Shown: in pieces, positions 37,401 through 49,400 of the stretch
Layout of the letters: each line of letters begins with the position of its first letter
Numbering within the stretch: the stretch's first letter is position 1
NCBI RefSeq assembly: GCF_020497125.1
Contig: NC_059075.1
Coordinates: 29,176,003-29,240,002, forward strand
Source: Mauremys mutica
Lineage: Eukaryota; Chordata; Testudines; Geoemydidae
Reading direction: 5' to 3'
DNA: 64,000 nucleotides
Translations under genes and position numbers: made by a program
Notes under the pieces: model-generated
What the model saw: the letters and a program-made list of their open reading frames with translations, nothing else
Database searches by the model: none
Told to the model about the DNA's origin: nothing

Positions 37401-40400
37401 ACTTTTTGGGCTAAAGTCATTGGAAACAGTGAAGACGGAAACACTAAGCTAATATATGATGCATGCTGGGTGTTAAGGGGTCAACAGGTAGGGCAAAAAC
37501 TCAGAATGCCTCATCTCAGTAGGGTTAAAGAGTGGACAAAAGAATTAGTGAAAACAAAAACCCAAAAGAGGTTAAAATCTATAGCTTTGGGGAAATGCAT
37601 TACAACTGGGGGGAGGGATAGCTCAGTGGTTTGAGCATTGGCCTGCTAAACCCAGGATTGTGAGCTCAATCCTTGAGGGGGCCATTTAGGGATTTGAGGA
37701 TTGGTCCTGCTTTGAGCACGGGGTTAGACTAGATGATCTTCTGAGGTCCCTTCCAACCCTAATAATCTATGATTCTAACTGGAAAATTACACCTCCTGAG
37801 GTAGATACAGAACTGTATAATGAATTTCAAAGAGGAAAAGGAGTGTTAAATATGCAGGATACAGCAAATCAATCCATTTGTGATAAGTGGGGATGCTAAT
37901 GCCTAATGTATACTGATGGCTCCAAAGATGGAAGAACAGGAAGAATGGGAGCAGCATTCTGTGGCCCTTCACACAAAAAGCTGTACGGCTATCAAATTTT
38001 GTAACCACTTTGACAGCTAACCTGGCACGGATAATGCTGGCATTAAATTGGGTCATAGCTGAGCACCCAGCCACCGTGGTCATCCTGTCTGATTCCTTAT
38101 CATGATTACTGGCAATCAGAAATGGCACTTCAGACAGCAGAAATAATATGCTTAATGAATTATTACTGTTAACAGAATTGACACGGGTGTAATCATAGTA
38201 ACAGCATGGATCCCAGCGCATGCAGAGGTGGTGGATATTGAGCAGGCAGACAAAGTGACAAAAAATGCTGTCAAACACAAGCAAGTTGGTTTAGAAATCC
38301 CCTTAAGTAAACTGAAGTTTAATAATCTAATTTAAAATGAGTTAAGAGAGGAATGGCAGGAAATATAGGCACAAGAAACAAAGGGGAAAAGATTCCGTGA
38401 AATACACCCAAGAGTCGAAAATGCTGATATATTCCAAGGCCCTGAGAGAAAGAGTAAAGTGGTTCCATTTATAATTTTAACTAGCCATTGTGGCTTAAAT
38501 AGTCATTTGTTTCTAATAAACAAACATAAAGATGCAAGGTCCAGGAAACAGCTGATCATCTCCTTTGGGAACACCAAGAGTTTACCATCAAAAGGGGGTA
38601 TTTATATGAAAAATTTAGAGGCCTTAACATTTTCACTGTAATGCTTAGTAAGAGCCTCAGGAAAATGGGGCCCTAGTAAAAAAAAAGCAGCACTGCAATT
38701 CTTTAAGACTAGGGGAAAGGTGAAAGACTTTAATTCTTGAATTATCTATGGTGTCCAATGTTTGGCCGTCTTAGACTCAGCAAGTGAGTCTGCTTCACCA
38801 TAAAACAGAAGAAGGGGGCAGGGGAAAGGGGTGTGGATGACAGAGTAGCTGAGACTGCCAGAGGCAGGTGCCAGTTACCTGGGGAAACTCGGGAGACTGC
38901 TGGGGGGAGCTAGGCAGATAAAGCCTGTGAGTGAGAGTAAAGAAAGCTCAAAGGAAAAGCAGAGCTAGATGGGGACTGCAGAGTGAAGCTGCAGGGAGAG
39001 AGAGCCTCCTGCAATGGTCCCCAAGGAAGGGACAGTACGTCAGGGAGATGGGGAACATTTTAAAATGTTTCTTTCTGGGAACTTTGTTAGTTTAATTAAA
39101 AAAAAAATCAGACCCCAGGCAGTGCTGCGATTGAGCAAGACTGCGCGAGTATTGTTTAAGGAGTCCCGAAGGGGAAAACAGGAGCAAGGCATTGCAGAGC
39201 CACACATGGCCATGAGGGGGTGCTCCGTGTGACAGACGAGTTAAAAGTGCTCCACACTAGGGGTGAATGTCAGCCCTGCCCTGGGGGAGCTGGCAGAGCT
39301 GCACAAGCCAAAGGGAGCATTGTAGTGTGGGGTTGGTGGTGTCTATCCCTATGCAGCACACAGCAGCTGGACAACAGTACTAGGCTGAACACCCTTTACA
39401 AAGTGCTGTAAGGAATCATTCAAACTAAGCTCTACTTGCCAATTAAATCAGCAAGGTGAAGTGCGTATTTGCTTTTTAAAATGGTGTTTATTTTGCATAC
39501 TGCTGGAGAGGACAAGCAGACGCATTATAGCTGTCCCTTGCAGGGGCTGTTTGGAGGAAGAGACTCCCTGTACCTCTTCCAACCTACTCAGGACACCTGT
39601 GCCCCAGCCAGGCATAATTTGGCCAAAATGTTATCACTCTCCTAGTAAAGTGTGAAAAAATGATTCTCATCACATTTAGTATGTATGTCATCAGTAATGC
39701 TGATGGCAGTGAGTAATCTGGAATGAATGTGGGTGTTGAATGTACATTCCAGTAATTCCTTTGTTATTCAGCCCACGCTTGCTCTATCATTAAAATAAAG
39801 TGTTCCGAGCCCCCACGTTATCTCGATCATCTGGAGTGAATCCCAGTGTACTCTATGCATCACACATGGAGCGGTGTATATACACGTTAATAGGTGGGGG
39901 GGGTCTGCAGGTACCTTTGTGAAAATGAAAACTGTCTTTGTGTTCATTTCACGCTACCCCTGCCACAGGTTTGATTAACATAAGATAATACAATTAATAT
40001 GAATTTTCTACAGACTTCTCTGCACTGAAGTGGTGAAATGAGACATCTCCTCATTTCAAGGATATTGAAGTAAATCTAAAATTTTAATTACATTTATTAA
40101 AAATTAATAAATGTGATGTTACTAGCGGATTACTTTCAAGGGTGTTTCTGTGAATTTAGTGTATGGAGAAAGTGCTGGGTTGGCAGCAATTGTAGTTATA
40201 TATTTACAAGTAGACGAGAGGGAGTTCTGTTTAGCAGCTGGAGCATGGGACTGAGTCAGCGGCTCTGGGTCCTCTTCCCAGCCCTTAGAAAGCACTCAGA
40301 CCCTACCTGGATCAGGCACTTGCATAGGTGGTTGCGCCTTACACAAGATAGGCTGTCCAGTTCCTAGCGGACAAGTCATGACCTCATTAACCACCAAACC

Positions 40401-43400
40401 GGTTATTAATTGACACCCTTTCCGGCAGTCTCAGCAGAGGAAATCCAGCTTGAATCGGCTATGGAGATGAAACTATCTTGTCACCGGTCGAGGTAGCCCC
40501 AGGACTGAAGTGCATAGATACAACAATGTGGAAAAGTTGGAACTGCTTAGGCTGCGATGCAGTGGCAGCCAGGCTATGTCTACACTGGCACTTTTATCGG
40601 TAAAACTTGTGTCAGCCAGGGGTGTGAAAAAACACCCTCCTGCCCAACATAAGTTTCACCAACAAAAGTGCCAGTATGGACTGCGCCATAACGGCGGGGG
40701 AGCATCTCCCGCCAATGTAGCCACTGCTGCTCATTGGGTGTGGTTTAATTATGCTGATGAGAGACCTCTCTCCCGTCAGCATAGAGCGGCTACGCGGGAG
40801 ATTTTACAACAGGACAGCTGCGGTGGAACCTCAGCGTAGCAGGCCCTAAGCCAGAGATGGGCAAACTATGGCCTGTGGACCACATCCGGCCCACAGAACC
40901 CTCCTGCCCAGCCCCTGAGCTCCTGCTCCGGGATGCTCGCCCCCAGCCCCTCCCCTACAATTCCCCCTCCCCGACAGCCTCAGCACGCCGCCCCGCCCCA
41001 CCAGCACAATGCTCTGGGCAGCTGGGCAGCACAGCTGAAGATCCCGGCCTGACCCGGTGCTCTGTGCTGCGCGGTGGCGTGGCTGGCTCCAGCCGGACGG
41101 CGCAGCTGTAGCGCCGCCAACCACTGGTGCTCCAGGCAGCGCGGTAAGGGGGCAGGGAGCAGATGGGGTTGGATAGACGGCAGGGGAGTTCGTGGTGGTG
41201 GTCAGGGGTCAGGGGCGTGGATAGGGGTCAGGGTGGTCAGAGGGCAGGGAACAGGGGGGTTTGAATGGGTGCAGGGGTGCCAGGGGGGCAGTCAGGAAGG
41301 AGAGGGGGGTTGGATGGGAGTGGTGGGGGATAGTCAGGGGCAGGGGTTCCGGGGGCGGTCAGGGAGAAAGGGTGGTTGGATGGGGCAGGGGTCCCGGTGG
41401 GGACAGTCAGGAATGAGAGGACAGGTTGGATGGGGCAATGGGGAGCAGTCAGGGATGGGGGTTCCAGGGGCGGTCAGGGGACAGGGAGCGGTGGGGGGCA
41501 TCAGGGGGTGAGAAGCAGGGGGCGGGGGCCAGGCCATGCCTGGCTTTTTAGGGAGGCACAGCCTCCCCTAACCAGCCCTCCATACAACTTCTGAAACCTG
41601 ATGCGCCCTCAGGCCAAAAAGTTTGCCTGTCCTAAGCACTGAATAGCCATCAGATCGTAACTCTGGTCACTACCACTCCGGGCTGGATTTGGATCAGTGT
41701 TTTGAAGAACACTAACAATTCTCTGAGCCATCCAGTCTCCTCCTTTTGAATTACTTTGTGTTTTTGGCTGACATTACCTGAAGTCCCTGTTTAAAAAGCA
41801 CATTTCTGATTTTTAATTAAAGTGGATAAAATCACTTTTCCTCACACAAAAAGAAACCTCTGTTTTTTCAATACTGCTATTATAATAGTTGTTTTCAGAG
41901 TTGTTCTAATGGCTCTGTAATTTAAGCTGTTGATTTTACTGTTCTGTCAATAAGCAACTGCTTATTTTCTACAACTAATATACCAGTGTGACTCAGGAGA
42001 GGTAATATATGCGCTGTGCGCCACTGGCCAGATAAAAGGGGAAAACACTGTGATGAGCGGGACATTGTGAATGACCCAAAGAGGGCATCTACAGAGCACA
42101 ACATCCTGCTTTGGGCCATGTGTGTCACTTCAGTGCTGACTCCTTGTCATTTTAAAGCTATTTAATGCAAACATTGGCGAGTCCATTGTACTGCAGAGGA
42201 CAGCTACTGCCAGCTGGTTGTGTTCAAAACTGCTGGTCCTCAGTAGGTGGTCTTTGCTGGATGGCTTGTTTTTTCAGTTTGCTTCCACAGGAGTCCTTAA
42301 AATTCATTTTCAGTTCAAGTGGGATCCAAAGAAGGACACTGGATCTTTCTCACACCCTTGAACCTGAAAGAAGTCTGGATCCAGTTCTGCATTTCACAAC
42401 TCAGGCTCACCTCTAATTTAGTCACATAGGTAGCTAGGATAGATGAAGAGTTCTTTGATTAAAGTTGGAGTTTTCAAAGGAGTCTCTGGGAGTTAGGCAC
42501 CCAACCCCCATGGACTTTCAATGATATTTGAGTGCCTAATTCCCTTAGATCCCTTTGAAAATCCCAGCCTAAATCCTGTCTTGAGCCAGCAGAATAGCAA
42601 GGAGAAGAAATGTTTCCTAGGCTTGGTCTACATTACAAAGTTAGAAGAATGCTTTCAACTAGGGGAGGATCCTTAATGGCCTGGACGGACATGCTGCGGA
42701 GACAACTTTGCTGCTCCTCTAAGCAGGAGCAAATTGAATCTTCGCTCATTAGCATGCCTTGCTAATCACAGTCTATCACCTGGACAGCTGTGGAGCTATG
42801 ATATGAACCCTGCAGGCTGAGATTCCTTTGAGATGGGATGTGCAGCCCAGCGCATTAGCAAAAGTGCTGTGGGTCATCACCACCTTTGACAATCAGGCCA
42901 CTTGTTTAGGTGCATAAATATGAATTTAGGTGTCCAAATTTAGGCATCCATGTTTTCAGATGTTATCCTTAGTTCTGAAGGCCCCAATTCGGACAAGCAC
43001 ATGCTTAATATCACATACTTAGCTTTTATTTGGAATGGTGAAGGACTGACTCACTACTTCTGTGCTTTGCTGAACTGAGGTCTGAGCACCCACAATACGT
43101 GGATAGCATGAAATAGTTTTAAAGGCATATCTACTGTACCTGTACCAACAGCAGCAGGTTCGTATCTGGTAAGGGTGACTTTAACTTCAGGGCCTGCAGT
43201 AATTCTAAGATGACGCTGCGGGACAAGTAGAACTTATCCCTTTCCTAAACAGAAGAAAAAAATAAAATAAGTGAAGGTGTCTAGAAATTCACCTAAAGTG
43301 CATTGATATCAAATACTGCACCACAACGCTCCCCATAGCTTCAATTTGTTTTTCATTTGTTTTTAATTGAGAACTTTAAAAAAATGAGTTAAGAGAAAAG

Positions 43401-46400
43401 AAAGATGGAGGTGTGTACCTTTGTCCTTGCCTCCCAGAAAGCATTCAAATAACGCATCATTCATTTATACAATACTATGGGCCAGATCCAAGGCCATTGA
43501 AGTCAATGGAAATATTCCTATTGTCTTCAGTGGATTTTGCATCAGGCCCTGTATGTGTGTTTGTATATTTTATATGTAAAGTATAGATATATCATTTAAT
43601 CTATCTATGCACATATAAAGCTACATGGTAGATCTACCTTATAAAGTAAAAAAAGAATATGGACGTCGGTAGCTAGGTCTGAATCAGAAGAGCAAAATTA
43701 GCACTAGACTCATGTAGCATAAGTCTTTCATTAAGCCTATCATAAAACCTCCAAATTTGATCATGAATTCTTCTGTTGTTTTCCCCACAAAATTAGTGTC
43801 TCCGTTAAACCAGCTCAGACATCTATACTGACTTCATCAGCCAAGCAGTACTTTTCCACTTCCACAGTAAAATCCTCTTAGCTACAGCTAGTGCAACAGA
43901 AACTCATTTTAAAGCACATGAGGGAAGATTAGGAGATGGAGATTAGAAGATGTAGGCCAAGAACACGAGTTCTGGAGATGGGACAGATGATGAGATTAGC
44001 CGAAGATATTACAAATCTCAATCTGATATTTTGTGACTTTAGGAGATAGGATACGTGGAACCAATTTGTAAATTGTTATTGAAACTAGCAATTCAAGGGG
44101 GTTTGAGCACTACTGTGCAATTTGAATGAGGGAGTCCTATCCCTAATTCCGCCACTGATTCACCAGTCCTTGGTGTCACTGAATCCTTAAACCCCAAATG
44201 TTTGTAGGATCATCTACACTACCGATTAAGTCAATGTAATTTACATCATGCAGGAGCGTGAAAAAGCCACCCCCTCTGAATGACGCAAGTTACATCGACC
44301 TAAGCGCCATCCACACCAGCGCTTTGTTAGCGGGAGACACTCTCTCACTGACATGGCTTTCACCCCTCATTGAGGCGTACTAATTATGCAGACGTGAGAG
44401 TGCTCTCCCATCAGCCTAGTGCATCTTCATCAGACACGCTACAGTGGCGCAGCTGCATCGATACAGTTGCGCCGATATAGCACAGTAATGTAGACTAGCC
44501 CTTACAGAAATGATTAATTTATGTACAAGAGTAACCCCACTGAAGTCCATAGGACTGCTCATGTTAGTAAAATTTAGCACGTGCATAAGTGTTCACTGAG
44601 TCAGGGCTTTAATCTCTCTATGGCATCTGTAAATGGGTACAATTAATACTTGCCTCTACCACACGCAAGTCTTGTGAGGTTTCATTAACCAGCAGCCATG
44701 CAAGGTAGTAAGTGCAACTGAGAGAGAAATCGGCCGAACGAGCTAGGGACTGGCAAGAGTCTTGGCTCCACCCCCCCACCCCCAACACTGCAGGCTGCAT
44801 AGCTCTTCCTCTTCGAACAAGCCTTTCCAGTATAGCAAGAATGACACAACAGTAGAGCTGGCCAGTGAATGACACTCACAACAGTAGAGCTGGCCAGTGA
44901 ATGACACTCACAACAGTAGAGCTGGCCAGTGGATGACAATTCCATTGCACAGCAACTTTCAAGGTTTCAAGATCTGTTTTCATTCCTTATTGGAACAAAT
45001 CCAAAACCTCTTGAACGTTTCAGTGAACAATGCCATTGTACCAAAATGTCTGTTTTTTATTGAGGAAGAGGTGTCAAAACGTCTGAGGTGTTTGTCTGTC
45101 CTGGTGGGTAGGGTGCTGGCCTGGGATACAGGAGACCCGCGTTCACCTCCCTGCTCTGCCTGCTTCAAAGGAGAGTTTATCATCCCAGAGCACTCTGATT
45201 CAGGAAGCTTCCTACACCAGTGTCTTAACCATCAGGCTACGGAGCACAACAGCCCTTTTCTCTTAATCCCAAAAAACTTTCTTGTTGAAGCCAAAACATT
45301 TTGCCTTTGACAAAACAGCATATTTCGATCATATGAAATTTCACTGAAAATGTTCTGACCAGCTCTATGCATTGTTACCTTAGTCTTTGCAAAAGTGGCC
45401 CCACCCCCAAACCATTATCACTAATAAAAACAATTTAAAAAGAAAAGGAAAGGAAAGAAAAACTGTAGAAAACAAATCAACTATCATCAACAAACAAAAA
45501 ATACCCCAGAGTTTTTACCCTGAAAAGGGAGCAGAACAAGAGACTCCATAAACTGGACTAGGGGATTTGCTACTGCTACGGATTTTATGTGCTAGGCATT
45601 CAGATACTACAAGTTATCATAGAATCATAGAATATCAGGGTTGGAAGGGACCTCAGGAGGTCATCTAGTCCAATCCCCTGCCCAAAGCAGGGCCAACCCC
45701 AACTAAATCATCCCAGCCAGGGCTTTGTCAAGCCAGGCCTTAAAAACCTATAAGGATGGAGATTCCACCACCTTCCTAGGTAACCCATTCCAGTGCTTCA
45801 CCACCCTCCCAAGTAATGAGCAGCAGCATAAAACCCTACAATAAAAAGACAGACAAAGAGTACTTTGCTAGACACTAACAATCATGGACTGAATAGGAGA
45901 CACTGGATTTATGGCTTATTACAACAAACTATAGACCACTATCCCCCCTTTTTGTCCTATGACTGCAGGGGTATTTATGGGCCACTTCACCTTAAATCGT
46001 CCCTCAGAATACATGCTAACCACTTATGCTAAACTCTCTGTTCAAGCTTGTATTTAGCTGTGACACACAGAGTACCTTTCCCAGACCTGAAGAAGAGTTT
46101 TGTGTGGCTCAAAAGCTTCTCTCTTTCACCAACAAAAGTGAGTCCAATAAAAGATGTCACCCATCTTGCTTCTCAAAGAGCACTTCAGGCAGTGTATGCT
46201 GCTCTGGATATAGACCTGGTAAAGTTTACTCCCTCCCTAGAGCAGTGGGGGAACCACAGAATCTGTGAATCACAATCTCCCTCCCAAACTATTCTAAGGA
46301 CAATACAACAAAGCGCTACCCTTTACTCAGTGCAGATTTTTTATCACATGCTCTAGTCCTCCATGTTTATAAAGCACTTTGAGATCTGTGGATGATGTGC

Positions 46401-49400
46401 AAATGTAACACCAACAGACCTCGGTCATCAGGATTGAACTTGGTACCTCTGACACTTAGTGTATGAGCCTCTACTGCATGAGCTAAAAGCCACATGGCTC
46501 TAAGCCAAGGCTGTAGCAGACTCATCGATCTTTAGATGGGCTAGGTACCACTAGAGGATGACACCACACCACACCACACCAAGCAGGCATGGGTACACAA
46601 ACAAGACAAATAAACTCTGGAGAACTTCCATCATTTGAAAGTATATTTCTGAAATAAATTCCTCTGCCCATACCCAATATTAGAAAGTGAGCACAGCAGT
46701 GCAAAATAAATGTATGCCGGCTGATTTACTGATACTCTAAAGAGCTACAGTTCTTAGCTATCTGAATTAAAAACTGAATGGGCCGGATTCTGCTCTCATT
46801 TACTCCAGTGTACGTCAGGAGTCACTCTACTGAAGTCCATGGGCTAGATTCCCTTTCTCACTAAGGCCCTTTACACCACTCTGTTGGTATACATTATACA
46901 AATAACGCACGCACTGCCAAGTGGTGTGAAGGGGCCGTCGTGTAAAAGAGAATAAGGCCCAATGCTGTTACATAAGTGTAAAACTGGTATAAATGAGATT
47001 GGAATTCAGCCTTGTTCAACTTTGTTCTATGGAAGCTCACTCCCTCAACAAAATGCAGTGGGCCTATATAAGGAAAGGCTGCTTAGCAAGCCTTATATAA
47101 ACCCTGCCAGCGGTATGTGTGGACAGGGTGACCTTGGAGAGTCATAGGTGTGGAAACTTTGGAGGTCTACCTAATCATTAATTCTAATGACCCTCACGCC
47201 AAAAAAAAGTCCCCAGAATGTATTCAGTTCCTGAGTAGAATAGTCCATAGCCCACAAAACAAGCCAGGAAAGCAAACTTGATCTTTCTGTTACTTCAATG
47301 GAGTTACACCAAATTACAACACTTGAGGATCTGGCACATTATAATTTGTTCATAAAGTTTCAATAGCAAGATGATGTCACGTCCAGTTCAATGCCACATT
47401 TACTTAATACGAGTCCTATAAATGTTCATAAAAGGCTAAGTTGGGGTTCAAACTTCAGTGGCTGCAAGAGATAAGAAATCCACAAAGCATCCACTTAAGA
47501 CTCGAAGAGACTGAGAGGGAAATTGAAGATATTGAGATTACAATCCTCAGAGGCAGAGCTATTCGCATGAGAGTACCATAGGCATTGATAAATAAGACTA
47601 GTGACGTGGAAAATTAACTCAGATAAGAAATATGAGATTGATGTGAATCCCAGGAAACATAAAGACAAGAGAAATTGAGATATTTCTCCCACAGAGGATT
47701 AGGAAAATGATGGATAAAAAATGCTGACCACTTCTACAACTTTGACCTCTAAAATGCGTGCTGTGGAGGAATGCATTGCTCCTTGGAAAGGGATAAATAC
47801 CAGCTCATGGCATAAGAGAGACAAGGTAAGTGAAGTAATATCTTTTATTGGACCAACTTCTGTTGGTGGGAAAGACAAAGACCTCTTCTTCAGGTCTAGG
47901 AAAAGTACTCTGAGCATCACAGCTAAACAGAAGGTGGAACAGATTGTTTAACATAGGTAGTTAGCATGTGTTCTAAGTGACCATTCAAGGTAGAGTGGCT
48001 CACTATCAATGTTGCCATCATAGGACAAAAAAGGCAGAATTAGTAGATTACAGATTGTTGTAATAAACCATAAATCCAGTGTCTCTGTTTAGTCCATGAT
48101 TTTTAGTGTATAGCCGAGTTATGAATTTAAGCTCCCAGGCTCATCTTTTAAGTGTTGTGCAGGTTTCCTTTGAGAATGAGGACTGATCGGTCAGATACAG
48201 AGTGATCGTTTTATGAAAAGTATTCACCACAGGTGATAGGTTGTTTTTGTCTTTTATCATTTTCCTGTGTGAGTTCATTTGAGATAAAAGCTTTTATGCT
48301 CAGAATACCTTTCCCTGACCTGAAGAAGAGCTCGGTGTAGCTCAAAAGCTTGTCTATCTCACCAACTGAAGTTGGTCCAATAGAAGATATTACCTCACCC
48401 CCACCTTCTCTCTCTAATATCCTGGGACCAACACAGCTACAACAACACTGCATACCCCATAGCATACACATAGATTGAGTATGCTATTGTTGCTATGGTT
48501 GGTTCCAACAGACAAACCTAAGTTGTGACATGGACAAGTGAATCTGAATAGTTTAAAGATTCACAAATTGTATTCTGTCCAGCATGCAGTCCTGTATGGT
48601 ATTCTGTCGGATAAATTAGTCCTTTAGATACAGGGATTTCCAATATAAGAAACACAGAGGGCTGAACTGGTAAGTTTCTCCTAAAGGCAGTCATAAATTT
48701 GCTAATTCTAATGAAAACATATGATAAAGATTCAGCAATAGCAAGGATAATGTAGCGTGAAGTTCTACTAAATGAAGCATTTTCTGGGTATAAATTGCAG
48801 AGAAACATTTGCTAACGATCCCATTCTGGGTCACCAGTTTGCATTAACAAATTCAAGCAGGAATTTTCACCAAGAGATATAATCCAAGCTTCCTGTTTGT
48901 AATGAAATAAGTCAATATATTCTTAGAATATGTGACTGAGAAATGTAAGGGAAAAATGCTAACCAAGATCCACACCAGAAAGAGAACTTTGTTGAAATAA
49001 CTGAAGTTGAGGTAGCAATAGGGTGTATGTGAGGGGACCTGGATATTTCATACACTCCAAGATTTGCTTTGGTAGCTCTGGATAAATTCTTTTATCACAG
49101 CCCAAACACAGAATGATTCAGGTGTGCTATACTGACAGTGCCAAGTATTATTTTCAGATAAATATTTTCAGATAGCATAAATTCCTACCATTTCTTAAAA
49201 TGAGAAACTATCTATACATTACAGTATCTGAATTCAGCCTCGGAACACCTCTGTGTGGTAGGGAAGTATCATTGTCTCCATTGTAAAGATTGGAAAAGCG
49301 AGTGTGATGGGGTGTCCGGCCCTTATTGGCCTATAAAGGGTTAAAGGAGCCATAGGGAGGCTGTGTGAAAGGCAGCCAAGAGGAGATGTCCATATAAGAA

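Larger units (their letters stand above)
33417..43139 (-). other. UNC80 intron between exons 9 and 10
   Basis: The longest intron in the window (9.7 kb). Separate entries cover a CR1-related fragment, a Tigger MITE, a fold-back repeat, a CryI-like SINE, a LINE RNase H fossil, a SINE head, a Harbinger MITE and a hAT element. 34150-35560 and 36150-37600 hold nothing clear. 38660-39250 is purine-rich and looks repeat-derived but is unclassified. Confidence 0.75.

Noticed and set aside
37608..37680. Possible tRNA gene
   Set aside because: The pol III boxes are there, but the cloverleaf is degraded and the segment is fused to a CR1 tail, so it is a SINE.
37787..38284. 165-codon minus-strand frame
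   Set aside because: It is antisense to the LINE RNase H remnant and has no family resemblance; the meaningful reading is on the plus strand.
41074..41511. 145-codon Gly-rich plus-strand frame
   Set aside because: It is a G-rich minisatellite inside a hAT element.
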